Shown: positions 40,991 to 48,271 of the stretch, piece by piece
Position numbering within the stretch: the stretch's first letter is position 1
Layout: each line of letters begins with the position of its first letter
Source of the DNA: a virus
Length of the DNA: 50,454 bases
IMG/VR virus record: IMGVR_UViG_3300050821_002514
Coordinates: 1 to 50,454 of that record
Direction: 5' to 3' (one strand)
Program-made: the position numbers and the translations under genes
Notes under the pieces: generated by a model
What the model saw: the letters and a program-made list of their open reading frames with translations, nothing else
Databases searched by the model: none
Told to the model about the DNA's origin: nothing

Positions 40991-41427
40991 TTTAACCTAC
41001 CTTTGATATAGCGCAATGCTGATAGCTGCGTAGCGCAGATTTTTGTTGCCAGCACCGTGGTAAAATTAACCAGTTGTCTATCGAACATTCGAGGAGCAAC
41101 AAGCACAATAGGTCGCCGCCATTTAAAATACATTCGCGTAGCTTCCCACATGGTACCCGCACTTGAGCTATCCCCCGTCAGAATAAGAATAGTGCGGCAT
41201 TGATCCAAATGCTTAAAGTCCTTCTTCACATACCATTTCATGCGCTTTAAACTGGGTTTCTTATCTATTATTGCGTGAGGCTTCACGGCTTCATCTTCCG
41301 CCGGACAATAATAGCGCAAGCCAAGTTGACGACATATAGAGCGAGCGTTTTCGCGTTCGGTAAGCACATCGCGGCCTAAACGCCCGTGCATAGCTCCCGC
41401 AAGATACACATCATAGGCCAATTTCAC
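40987..41427 (-). CDS. Nucleoside 2-deoxyribosyltransferase-like protein, 146 aa
   Basis: 'DVYLAGAMHGR' near the N-terminus and 'DSSSAGTMWEATRMYF' in the middle are the substrate-binding signatures of the deoxyribosyltransferase/DUF4406 fold. Phage members are thought to take part in nucleotide salvage or signalling. Activity is inferred. Next to a MazG-like gene, which supports a nucleotide-metabolism unit. Confidence 0.75.
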   Translation of the reverse strand: MKLAYDVYLAGAMHGRLGRDVLTERENARSICRQLGLRYYCPAEDEAVKPHAIIDKKPSLKRMKWYVKKDFKHLDQCRTILILTGDSSSAGTMWEATRMYFKWRRPIVLVAPRMFDRQLVNFTTVLATKICATQLSALRYIKGRLK

Positions 41428-41717
41428 GCTCGTTTGCCCCCATGTCGAAATGGCCGAGTGCGATTATAGGCCATTTTCATTCCTAGTGCAGTAGTTAAAT
41501 CCCATCCTTTCTTACCAAAGAAATCGGCTATACGAATAACTGCATCCGCCAATTCTTCCATATGTGCATACTCGCCTTTTTCACGTACTGCTTCTGTAGC
41601 TTCGGCAATTTCTGAATGGATAAGCGCATGTATTTCCAAATCGGTGCGCGGAAATATCCACCACCCCTTGTCTATCGCAGTAGTGTGGGCTTCTCTTACT
41701 AATTGGTCAATAGTCAT
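41424..41717 (-). CDS. MazG-like nucleotide pyrophosphohydrolase, 97 aa
   Basis: I choose ATG 41715-41717 after GAGG. 'LIHSEIAEATEAV' (E36, E39) and 'MEELADAVIRIADFF' (E55, D58) give the ExxE...ExxD metal-binding pattern of all-alpha NTP pyrophosphohydrolases. These hydrolyse dNTPs or ppGpp-type nucleotides and may recycle host nucleotides during infection. Confidence 0.8.
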   Translation of the reverse strand: MTIDQLVREAHTTAIDKGWWIFPRTDLEIHALIHSEIAEATEAVREKGEYAHMEELADAVIRIADFFGKKGWDLTTALGMKMAYNRTRPFRHGGKRA

Positions 41718-41898
41718 TTTCATCCTCATAATCTTGCCAATCGAAACACTCATTATGAACTAATTCGATACACTTTGTCGGATGCTCAATAGCAAAATTA
41801 ACACTACTGTCAATTACTTTGAATTTAGCGGCCATAATAGCCACTACATCATCGCCATCACGGAAAGGATAATCGCATATAGGGCATTCTTTTTGCAT
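41707..41898 (-). CDS. Small Cys-containing protein, 63 aa
   Basis: I start at ATG 41896-41898 (MQKECPIC), which places the CPIC motif near the N-terminus. With 'HPTKCIELVHNECF' it could form a zinc site. Overlaps the MazG-like gene by 11 bases. Confidence 0.6.
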   Translation of the reverse strand: MQKECPICDYPFRDGDDVVAIMAAKFKVIDSSVNFAIEHPTKCIELVHNECFDWQDYEDENDY

Positions 41899-41902
41899 GG
41901 TT

Positions 41903-42088
41903 TTACCATTCCTCATGAAGTATGATCCAAAATCCATCGCCTATCTGTGAATCTTCACAATATGCCCTTCCAACTTTTGCCATATGATACTCAAATTTTC
42001 GGGCTTCTGTGTCAAAATAAACAGGAGATTGCCCATATCCCCGACAGATTGCTTTTAAGAGTATCCAGAAAAGTCTGTATGTGGTCAT
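41903..42088 (-). CDS. Hypothetical protein, 61 aa
   Basis: MTTYRLFWILLKAICRGYGQSPVYFDTEARKFEYHMAKVGRAY. Hydrophobic N-terminus, tryptophan-rich. Separated by one base from the upstream gene. No family. Confidence 0.6.
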   Translation of the reverse strand: MTTYRLFWILLKAICRGYGQSPVYFDTEARKFEYHMAKVGRAYCEDSQIGDGFWIILHEEW

Positions 42089-42089
42089 C

Positions 42090-42527
42090 TTAATCCCAAA
42101 GATCGAAAAAATGTTTGCGGAATAACTTCATTCCGCGATTAAACCGCCGCCATGCCGCCCGTTCTTGCGAACTTTTGTACTTATACTTCATTTCTTGTAT
42201 TTCTCGCGCCGCAATAAAGCCATCAGTCATCTTGGCCAGACATATGCGCCATCCTTTAGCTGTCATTCCGCAAGGATAGCCAATTTTATTATCTTCGAGT
42301 TGGTGCAATGCCGCGGGTAGCCAATCTGTCAAATACCAATCTATGCTCCATACATCGCAATCTGCATAGCCGCGATAGCCACGCTGAATGAACCACTTTG
42401 TTTGGCGATACCAATCTTTGACAAGTTTCCAAGGATGGATAAAATAATAGGCATAATTATAACTGCTACCAGGAGGATTATTATCAGTAGTCCATTTTGG
42501 CATGATCTTATAGTAGTCTAGTGTCAT
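42090..42527 (-). CDS. Conserved phage protein, 145 aa
   Basis: ATG 42525-42527 overlaps the previous stop (ATGA). The pattern 'CDVWSIDWYLTDWLPAALHQL...GYPCGMTAKGWRICLAKMTDGFIAA' is one I recognise in phage early proteins of unknown function. It is tryptophan-rich with a basic C-terminal helix. Confidence 0.7.
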   Translation of the reverse strand: MTLDYYKIMPKWTTDNNPPGSSYNYAYYFIHPWKLVKDWYRQTKWFIQRGYRGYADCDVWSIDWYLTDWLPAALHQLEDNKIGYPCGMTAKGWRICLAKMTDGFIAAREIQEMKYKYKSSQERAAWRRFNRGMKLFRKHFFDLWD

Positions 42528-43057
42528 CGGGATTTCTTTTTCCAACACGCCAGACAACGAGTATAAAGCCATCCTCTTTCTCGTAGTTTCCCAGGTTTGC
42601 CGCATATCTCACATATATCTTTACTTTTTCGTTCGGCTTCGACGGTGATAGCATACATTTCGTCGGTACTATGGGTTAAGTAAAAACGAAGTGTTCCGTA
42701 CTTTTCTTTAATCTGAGAAGCGCGGGGACCGCCGCCATACCAATTAAAAGCATTGTTTAAATTCGGTAACAATGTATTTGCAAGCCGATAGAGTAGTTTA
42801 AAAAGCAATGGAACTTTGGCTACCTTATATAAGATCGTGCGAACGTGTTTATACCATGATTTCTCTAAAGGAGCATATTTATCATACTCTGCTTTGCATA
42901 AAGGCTCTAGTTTTAGTGCAGCTTCTTCGAGAATTTTATACCAACCGTCGCCGCATTCGAAGCCCCAACATAGTGCGGTACTTCGCTTATCTGCGTGTCT
43001 ATCGGCAAAGAGATAGGGCGCAAGTTTACATAACTTTTCATCCAATTCTTTTTTCAT
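42524..43057 (-). CDS. Conserved phage protein with C-terminal zinc ribbon, 177 aa
   Basis: GGAG lies six bases before the start. 'FECGDGWYKIL', 'QIKEKYGTLRFYL' and 'EAERKSKDICEICGKPGKLRERGWLYTRCLAC' are the diagnostic stretches of a widespread phage family with a terminal zinc ribbon. Molecular role is not known. Confidence 0.78.
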   Translation of the reverse strand: MKKELDEKLCKLAPYLFADRHADKRSTALCWGFECGDGWYKILEEAALKLEPLCKAEYDKYAPLEKSWYKHVRTILYKVAKVPLLFKLLYRLANTLLPNLNNAFNWYGGGPRASQIKEKYGTLRFYLTHSTDEMYAITVEAERKSKDICEICGKPGKLRERGWLYTRCLACWKKKSR

Positions 43058-43060
43058 AAA

Positions 43061-43162
43061 CTACTCCTTATTCATAAAACGAGAAAATTCAATCCAACAA
43101 ATTTTACAGCATCCTTGGCGATTGCGTTTTCCGCACCATATACATTTGATTATAAATCCCAC
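43061..43162 (-). CDS. Zinc-ribbon mini-protein, 33 aa
   Basis: GTG start overlaps the methyltransferase stop (TAGTG). 'KCIWCGKRNRQGCCKICW' has two CxxC pairs in 16 residues. One of several tiny zinc-ribbon genes here. Confidence 0.5.
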   Translation of the reverse strand: MGFIIKCIWCGKRNRQGCCKICWIEFSRFMNKE

Positions 43163-44001
43163 TATTTAAGGCCCATTAAACGCTCGAATGCTTCCTTCGC
43201 TTGCGCGGGTACAACGGCATTGCCCAAGCAGCGCAAGCGGTCCACCCGCTGGGGTATCCCATAAGCCATTCTACCCACACTGGGTTCAGATAGCCACCAA
43301 TCGTTTCTGGATACCGTTCGCCCATTGCCCCTACTGTCATTTGGCCATGTGTCCTGTTCACTTCGGATGGTGCTAATGCCCGTATTTTCTTGTGTACTTG
43401 GCTCGCGGCTGGTGTTGGCCACATTTGCACTTGTGCAGGTAAATCCATTGCTATTCCTTTGTATGCTCGTCCTTGTGGTCCTTTCCAATCTCGCGCTTGC
43501 GGTGTACGCCAACAAAAACCATCGTTCTCTTTTGTGGTTCGCTCCCACGTCTGAAGCGGATAAAGTATCCCAGCGACAGTCATACCCGATCTCGGCCAAT
43601 TCTCGCACAACTCGGTTAAGTCCTTTGGTACGAATGTTTGGGACATTTTCAAGGAATATAAATATGGGTCTGATTTCTTGGGCCAAGCGCAAGATCTCGA
43701 AGAAAAGGCCACTACGCTTTCCCTCCAAGCCTTCTCGCTTTCCTGCAATACTGATATCTTGGCAAGGAAATCCACCATAGATAATATCAATTTGTGGGAG
43801 CATGGCTCCACGAAGAGTTGATACATCATCCCATATTGGTGCGAGCGGTATGTCCCTTGAGTGCATCCTAGAGAGCAGGACACCTCTGGCATAGGGCTCG
43901 ATTTCACAATAGGCAACTGGCCTAACGTAATCCTCCAAGGCTTTAGTGATTCCACCGATGCCGGAGAATAAGTCCAATCCACGCATGAGAGATATGTCCA
44001 C
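43162..44001 (-). CDS. dcm: DNA (cytosine-5) methyltransferase, 279 aa
   Basis: C5-cytosine methylase motifs in order: I 'GLDLFSGIGG' (to G17), IV 'GGFPCQDIS' with catalytic Cys80, VI 'ENV' (118-120), VIII 'HKRERW' (156-161) and X 'LGNAVVPAQA' (259-268). Uses S-adenosylmethionine, probably to shield phage DNA from restriction. GTG 43999-44001 has GGAGG six bases upstream, shared with a second frame starting two bases earlier. Overlaps the primase stop region. Confidence 0.9.
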   Translation of the reverse strand: MDISLMRGLDLFSGIGGITKALEDYVRPVAYCEIEPYARGVLLSRMHSRDIPLAPIWDDVSTLRGAMLPQIDIIYGGFPCQDISIAGKREGLEGKRSGLFFEILRLAQEIRPIFIFLENVPNIRTKGLNRVVRELAEIGYDCRWDTLSASDVGANHKRERWFLLAYTASARLERTTRTSIQRNSNGFTCTSANVANTSREPSTQENTGISTIRSEQDTWPNDSRGNGRTVSRNDWWLSEPSVGRMAYGIPQRVDRLRCLGNAVVPAQAKEAFERLMGLK

Positions 44002-44003
44002 AC
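43176..44003 (-). CDS. Second same-strand frame over the dcm gene, 275 codons
   Basis: Open for almost the full length of dcm in another frame, starting at GTG 44001-44003 with the same GGAGG. It contains sequence familiar from Dcm-associated phage proteins: 'YLYSLKMSQ' (115-122), 'LCENWPRSGMTVAGILYPL' (132-150), 'WRTPQARDWKGPQG' (165-178), 'WPTPAASQ' (195-202) and 'LNPVWVEWLMGYPSGW' (239-254). This is too patterned for an ordinary shadow. Expression is unproven. Confidence 0.4.
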   Translation of the reverse strand: MWTYLSCVDWTYSPASVESLKPWRITLGQLPIVKSSPMPEVSCSLGCTQGTYRSHQYGMMYQLFVEPCSHKLILSMVDFLAKISVLQESEKAWRESVVAFSSRSCAWPKKSDPYLYSLKMSQTFVPKDLTELCENWPRSGMTVAGILYPLQTWERTTKENDGFCWRTPQARDWKGPQGRAYKGIAMDLPAQVQMWPTPAASQVHKKIRALAPSEVNRTHGQMTVGAMGERYPETIGGYLNPVWVEWLMGYPSGWTACAAWAMPLYPRKRRKHSSV

Positions 44004-45514
44004 TAATCCTCCAATGCCCTTACTTCTATTCCATTCTCTACATCTTTGACTGTCGCATAGAAGCTCTTATGCCCTGATGCCAATGTACTCTTTGTGTGCC
44101 ACACAATACTTGTGCCCTGTTCCACCTTGCGTACTGTTAAACAGAATTCAGCCGCTGCACCAATGCCCACGCTCCCCGCCATTGTGCCCATATGCGGTTC
44201 ACCTTGCGGCTCTCCACTAGGATATGCAAATTTATTTTCGTGATTTATAAAGAGAAACGCACATCCTACCTCATCGCGCAAAGCCTTAATATTATTAAGC
44301 ACTTGCTGTATGGCCATTCGATCATTTTCAGGCGAATTGTGAAAGGTAGCGAAAGAATCCACAATTACCAGATCCGGCTGAAGAGATAATAATTCCGTCC
44401 GAAATGCCCTCAGGGAATCCTCTAAGTCGAGCTTGATAGTCGTTCCACATTTCAAAAAGAGTTTTCCCTTTAAATCGGAACGCTTCAATCCTTTCGCCGC
44501 AATAACTGCATTGAAACGCCTTTGGGTTTCCCCCTTGAATCTCTCTTGATCTATAAACAAGACTCGGCTCGAAGCTACGCCAAAAATGCCCAGCCAATTC
44601 CCTGAATCCCTCGCACTTTCTACAGCCAGATCTATTAAGAGCCAGGTTTTTAGCGTTTCCGGCAATCCAACGACGAATCCGAATGACTTTTTTGCGAAGA
44701 AGGGCTTGCATATCCATTCCACCTCTGTTAATTTATCAAGAAATTGATCTATATCTTCTGTATTTCCGGTTACATTTGATAGTGGCTGATACCGTTTCCA
44801 TATCTCTGCAATCTTATCCCGCAATCCCTCAAACGGTCGCCCATCTACTAGAGCATATGGAGATAAGAGTTTATATGTATCTTCTTCACTGAAATTGTGG
44901 CTACGAAATTTACCAAGCACACTTATTAAAGTATTATGCACATGACCTTTCTTCATTTCTTCGAGCGCACCTGCAATCCAGCCATCAGCCTTTCGTATTG
45001 TTGATACGCTTGCGCCAGATGTGGGGATTGTAGAAAAAAGAGTGGGGAGTGGTGAAAGGAGGTGCCGAGTCAATGGTTGACTTTGCCATGTATATCTTTT
45101 TCCGTTTGGATGCAGAGAAGGGGATACTACAACATATCCATTTGCACCCCTTGTATCCACTCCTGGTGCAATCTTTTTGACAGAGTTTCGCAGTTTGCCT
45201 TCGGTATCTGCGTAAAAAAGTTGTTTTCCATTCCCCGTTAGGGCAATAATATTCGAGGTTAATTGCAAACGCTTCCCTGAAATCGCACCTTCCGGCCCAT
45301 CCAGATCCACGACAGCTAGCCCTGACTTCTGACCCGTCGCTATCCCTATATTTGCGTTTGGGCATTTTGTCCACCATCCTCTTATTGTCTCTGCATCAGT
45401 CGTCGCATCAAGGCATCCATTTGGGACGAGTGTGCCAAGCGGTTCTTTGCCATTAGGGCGGCAAGGAAACACAGCGAATCCATCGGCGGCATAGCGAAGC
45501 GCATGTAACATCAT
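44003..45514 (-). CDS. Primase-polymerase/helicase fusion, 503 aa
   Basis: The N-terminal prim-pol domain has 'GIATG', VVDLDG with D70 and D72, and 'GVDTRGANGYVVVSPS' (118-133). The C-terminal RepA/RecA-type ATPase has a degenerate Walker A GLPETLKT (283-290) and Walker B 'DLVIVDSF' (381-388), followed by 'FINHENK'. It would prime and unwind DNA for the polymerase at 38285. The usual GKS/T loop carries Leu instead of Gly before the Lys, as in some RepA-like proteins. Confidence 0.88.
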   Translation of the reverse strand: MMLHALRYAADGFAVFPCRPNGKEPLGTLVPNGCLDATTDAETIRGWWTKCPNANIGIATGQKSGLAVVDLDGPEGAISGKRLQLTSNIIALTGNGKQLFYADTEGKLRNSVKKIAPGVDTRGANGYVVVSPSLHPNGKRYTWQSQPLTRHLLSPLPTLFSTIPTSGASVSTIRKADGWIAGALEEMKKGHVHNTLISVLGKFRSHNFSEEDTYKLLSPYALVDGRPFEGLRDKIAEIWKRYQPLSNVTGNTEDIDQFLDKLTEVEWICKPFFAKKSFGFVVGLPETLKTWLLIDLAVESARDSGNWLGIFGVASSRVLFIDQERFKGETQRRFNAVIAAKGLKRSDLKGKLFLKCGTTIKLDLEDSLRAFRTELLSLQPDLVIVDSFATFHNSPENDRMAIQQVLNNIKALRDEVGCAFLFINHENKFAYPSGEPQGEPHMGTMAGSVGIGAAAEFCLTVRKVEQGTSIVWHTKSTLASGHKSFYATVKDVENGIEVRALED

Positions 45515-45600
45515 TTAGATCCTAGATCCTTCCACATTTCGCGTTCTTTGCACTCTTTGCATCGGCATCTCCGCACTCGCTTACGTTTCAACGAGTCCAC
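45511..45600 (-). CDS. Candidate 29-aa basic Cys peptide
   Basis: GTG 45598-45600 lies five bases after the expected transcript start and its stop overlaps the primase start (ATGA). The sequence (VDSLKRKRVRRCRCKECKERE...) has three cysteines and is highly basic. Supported by promoter position and overlap only. Confidence 0.35.
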   Translation of the reverse strand: MDSLKRKRVRRCRCKECKEREMWKDLGSK

Positions 45601-45611
45601 CACATAACTAA

Positions 45612-45640
45612 AGTATAACAGAGAAACGCGAGTTTGTCAA
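45612..45640 (-). promoter_or_regulatory. Near-consensus sigma70 promoter for the primase operon
   Basis: On the minus strand, a perfect -35 TTGACA (45640-45635), a 17-base spacer and -10 TATACT (45617-45612, five of six). The start of transcription is expected at about 45605, right at an ATG and five bases before the GTG of the small gene. Confidence 0.75.
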
Positions 45641-45655
45641 GGAGATTCATCTCTC

Positions 45656-45829
45656 TCATTTTAACCCGCATAGTTCAACTAGCTTATTTTTCGCTTGCTG
45701 TACCATCTTATTCCATTGTGCAAGCGACTCTAGTTTACGGTTAATCTGTCTAGCAATCTTGCGAGATTCACGAATGCACACTTTGAGCTGTTTAACTGCC
45801 TGATGTTTCGTCGATGGTGGTTTTCGCAT
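45656..45829 (-). CDS. Small basic helical protein, 57 aa
   Basis: ATG 45827-45829 follows GGGAGG. 'VCIRESRKIARQINRKLESLAQWNKMVQQAKNK' forms a long basic helix, possibly coiled coil or nucleic-acid binding. Ends just upstream of the primase promoter. Confidence 0.6.
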   Translation of the reverse strand: MRKPPSTKHQAVKQLKVCIRESRKIARQINRKLESLAQWNKMVQQAKNKLVELCGLK

Positions 45830-46057
45830 TTAATCCTCCCAAGGATCAAGATGGGACTCATTGCATTGAGTCCATAGAAATTCTTTCATAGCTTCTAATG
45901 TTTCATCAGCATTTTTATATTTATGACCATACTTCAACTTATCCCGAAGAAACATAGACAGATCATATACTATGGCTTTCCAATCTGCACCATGAATAGT
46001 GCAATAGTATTCACTTTGTTCTTCGGGCAAATTGAATTCAAGGATAGCTTTACTCAT
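45830..46057 (-). CDS. Conserved phage protein 'ILEFNLPEE' family, 75 aa
   Basis: The opening 'MSKAILEFNLPEEQSEY' and 'DLSMFLRDKLKYG' define a very common phage protein with no assigned function, often next to recombination or ssDNA-binding genes, as here. Overlaps the nuclease gene by eight bases. Confidence 0.75.
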   Translation of the reverse strand: MSKAILEFNLPEEQSEYYCTIHGADWKAIVYDLSMFLRDKLKYGHKYKNADETLEAMKEFLWTQCNESHLDPWED

Positions 46058-46691
46058 AAACTTTCTCCAGTGGATTAGTAGTCACTATATCATCAAACAT
46101 TTGGCGTAGCTTTAGAAACTTCTTAAATACGCGCTTGCCAAGTTTGAATGTTTTAGTAGTAAGTTTATAGCGCGGCTTATCTTTGGATACATGCACAATA
46201 ATGCCTTCTTTAATATCTACTCCTGTCTGTTCCTTATAAGCCTGTGCATACGCGACAAGTTGTAAATCCATATCAGGATAGATACGGCTGCTTGTTTTCC
46301 AGTCTATAATCATAGTTGTCTTTCCAAGTTTACCTATCGCATCAAGCGTACCTGAATATGTATTTGTTTTACTTATTACTTTAAGTTCTGTATGATCTAT
46401 AGTTCCATCAACGTTTACTGCCCAATCAATCCAAGACTCCATCATGCCCGTCACACGCGGAATGCACGAATCATATGTGGACATAGCAACAGTGAATGTA
46501 CCCGTATCCAAATATTGTTCTATGCAATCGTGAAACGCAGTACCAATGGCATTGGCGATTTCCATTTTGCGCGTAGCTAATGTTCCCCATTTCTCGCGCC
46601 AAGCGTTTAACCACGGCTTCGGTTGTGCGCCAATTATTGTGGAAACGCTTGGATGCCAAACGCCATTTATAAAAGTCTCGCTATGTGGCAT
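46050..46691 (-). CDS. PD-(D/E)XK nuclease (Cas4/RecB-like), 213 aa
   Basis: The motif set is 'GTAFHDCIE' (His54), 'YSGTLDAIG' (Asp117), 'IIDWKTS' (Asp130, Lys132) and 'QLVAYAQAY' (Gln144, Tyr148). These are the catalytic and QxxxY signatures of the RecB-type PD-(D/E)XK family. Probably an exonuclease for recombination or DNA processing. It lies in line with an OB-fold candidate and a Gln/Ala-rich protein. Confidence 0.82.
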   Translation of the reverse strand: MPHSETFINGVWHPSVSTIIGAQPKPWLNAWREKWGTLATRKMEIANAIGTAFHDCIEQYLDTGTFTVAMSTYDSCIPRVTGMMESWIDWAVNVDGTIDHTELKVISKTNTYSGTLDAIGKLGKTTMIIDWKTSSRIYPDMDLQLVAYAQAYKEQTGVDIKEGIIVHVSKDKPRYKLTTKTFKLGKRVFKKFLKLRQMFDDIVTTNPLEKVYE

Positions 46692-47008
46692 TAGGCTTTA
46701 TTCACAAATTGCAATCCGCGCTCTGCCACTTGTTCAACGAGTTTCATATAATCTTCTAGTGTATTACCAGTGTTAAGCTGAAGAATACCCACACTCTGAA
46801 GCGCGGCTTGAAACAATCCTTGCCGTGAAATGCGAACATCTTTAGCCGCCCAGTCTGCTTTGCTCATCGTATCGCTTGCAGTAGCCTTACTAGCTTTAGC
46901 TATTGTATGCTTTGCCGCCGCTACTTGTGCAAGTTGTTCTGGGGTTGGCGATTCTTGTTTTGGTGCATCGACAGTTTGTTGCACAGGTTTAGATTTCAAT
47001 AAGGGCAT
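46691..47008 (-). CDS. Phage replication-associated protein, 105 aa
   Basis: I choose ATG 47006-47008 after GAGGTGG. Gln/Ala/Pro-rich N-terminus (disordered), then 'DVRISRQGLFQAALQSVGILQ....DYMKLVEQVAERGLQFV'. The latter pattern is recalled from phage proteins encoded beside ssDNA-binding genes. Function unknown. Confidence 0.6.
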   Translation of the reverse strand: MPLLKSKPVQQTVDAPKQESPTPEQLAQVAAAKHTIAKASKATASDTMSKADWAAKDVRISRQGLFQAALQSVGILQLNTGNTLEDYMKLVEQVAERGLQFVNKA

Positions 47009-47009
47009 A

Positions 47010-47372
47010 TTAGGCCACCTCGACATTAAAATAATGCGCGGGTTGACCGCGCCCGACTTTCTTGGTTCCCTGATAGGTAATCGTGACTGTTTCGCCGGTG
47101 TTCACTTGCGCTAATTGTCTAGCTAAGCGCGTAGGTGCAAATGCATCGACTGTATCGCCTTCTGCTGGTTGCACTTCTTTATTATCTTTGCCAATCATAA
47201 ACCGGCATGAAGCATCAAGTACTTTGAAGCTATATACAGGCTTATCACCGTATTGTGTCTTAACATCGCGCTTACTCACTAATACACCCTTGAGCATTGC
47301 ACCTTTCTCTTTCAATAAAGCGGTAGGATTAAAATCTCCACCGCCATTTGCATCTACAATAGTTCTAGGCAT
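47010..47372 (-). CDS. Putative ssDNA-binding (OB-fold) protein, 120 aa
   Basis: Five beta strands are plausible in 'LKGVLVSKRDVKTQYGDKPVYSFKVLD', 'GDTVDAFAPTRLARQL' and 'GETVTITYQGTKKVGRGQPAHYFNVEV', which suits an OB fold. Its place with nuclease, primase and polymerase genes supports a single-stranded DNA-binding role. It lacks the long acidic tail of typical SSBs. Confidence 0.6.
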   Translation of the reverse strand: MPRTIVDANGGGDFNPTALLKEKGAMLKGVLVSKRDVKTQYGDKPVYSFKVLDASCRFMIGKDNKEVQPAEGDTVDAFAPTRLARQLAQVNTGETVTITYQGTKKVGRGQPAHYFNVEVA

Positions 47373-47388
47373 TTATTATGTCTCCTTT

Positions 47389-47931
47389 TTATAATCTTAC
47401 ACTTAAAAATACAGAAAACTCTGGTTTGTGCTGTAAAATAAATGGTATTGGATTAGCCCCAATGCTCAAACTCGTATTGCTCCAAAAATTCCATCCAAGA
47501 GAAAGCATTGGTTGAAATACAGGCTTTGTATTGTCAGCTGTCCATCCAAAGGATGTTGCCGCATCGAATTGATGGAAATAGAATAGATTGCATCCAATAT
47601 AAGCGCGGCCCGTATCACTGTAACCTATACCTAAGAATGGCCGTAATTCCATTCCCCACGCATTCGCATCTACTTTAACTGTCCCATCCTTACGTATTTC
47701 TACACTAGGACTTCGACTATACTTTGTCACTGTACCTTTTGACGTAGTTACAGTAATAGTGTGGCGATTTTCATTATACGTGATTAGCTCTTTATCATTC
47801 TTTGGGAGTGTTATTTGTGGCGGCACGATTACATCATGTATCTTGTGCTTTAACCATATATAGCCCCCAAGCAATAGGGCGACTAGCGCGGCAATAACCG
47901 CGAGTGAATGCTTGAAATGAGTGCTGAACAT
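47389..47931 (-). CDS. Membrane-anchored protein with beta-rich C-terminus, 180 aa
   Basis: ATG 47929-47931 has AAGGAG eight bases upstream; an in-frame ATG 81 bases earlier is inside the preceding small gene. Residues 9-28 are one transmembrane helix. The rest is beta-rich (RPFLGIGYSDTGRAYIGCNLFYF ... MLSLGWNFWSNTSLSIGA) and ends in a hydrophobic strand. It could be an envelope-spanning or spanin-like factor, but no family is recognised. Confidence 0.6.
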   Translation of the reverse strand: MFSTHFKHSLAVIAALVALLLGGYIWLKHKIHDVIVPPQITLPKNDKELITYNENRHTITVTTSKGTVTKYSRSPSVEIRKDGTVKVDANAWGMELRPFLGIGYSDTGRAYIGCNLFYFHQFDAATSFGWTADNTKPVFQPMLSLGWNFWSNTSLSIGANPIPFILQHKPEFSVFLSVRL

Positions 47932-48059
47932 TATTGCAACTCCTTTATAGCGATAAATAATCCAGCAGAAAGTATCATAAGCAAATAGCAATAGGGTTTC
48001 GGCGCAACCCATGCTGCACTAGTGAATGCTCCGCAAATCATGGCTAAGGTAACTATCAC
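47931..48059 (-). CDS. Holin-like two-span membrane protein, 42 aa
   Basis: GTG overlaps the previous stop (GTGA); its TAA overlaps the next ATG. Two hydrophobic segments, 'VTLAMICGAFTSAAWVA' and 'YCYLLMILSAGLFIAI', are separated by a short turn (PKP). Size and setting suit a small holin or holin partner. Confidence 0.5.
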   Translation of the reverse strand: MIVTLAMICGAFTSAAWVAPKPYCYLLMILSAGLFIAIKELQ

Positions 48060-48271
48060 GATTTAGGCTTTCCAGTATTTGAATAAGCAAAAGACGCAAT
48101 CGCAGAGCTATAAAATGCCGCTTCACTTACTGTTAATGGAGGAAACTTAGCCCAAGCAGATGCGGCCACTCTTGCGATAAATACAGTTGACATAACTGCC
48201 ATGATTGCATCACCGCGCACGTCTAAAAGATCCTGAACATATGACCAAATTTGCTTGATCTTATCGCCCAT
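48056..48271 (-). CDS. Holin-like protein, 71 aa
   Basis: Hydrophobic stretches at residues 23-40 (IMAVMSTVFIARVAASAWA) and 47-65, with a charged N-terminus. Next to another small membrane protein and a regulator gene. Holin is likely from size and neighbours, not proven. Confidence 0.55.
   Translation of the reverse strand: MGDKIKQIWSYVQDLLDVRGDAIMAVMSTVFIARVAASAWAKFPPLTVSEAAFYSSAIASFAYSNTGKPKS

Noticed and set aside
43325-43780. 151-codon plus-strand ORF opposite dcm
   Set aside because: Antisense to two constrained frames, without a start site or operon context.
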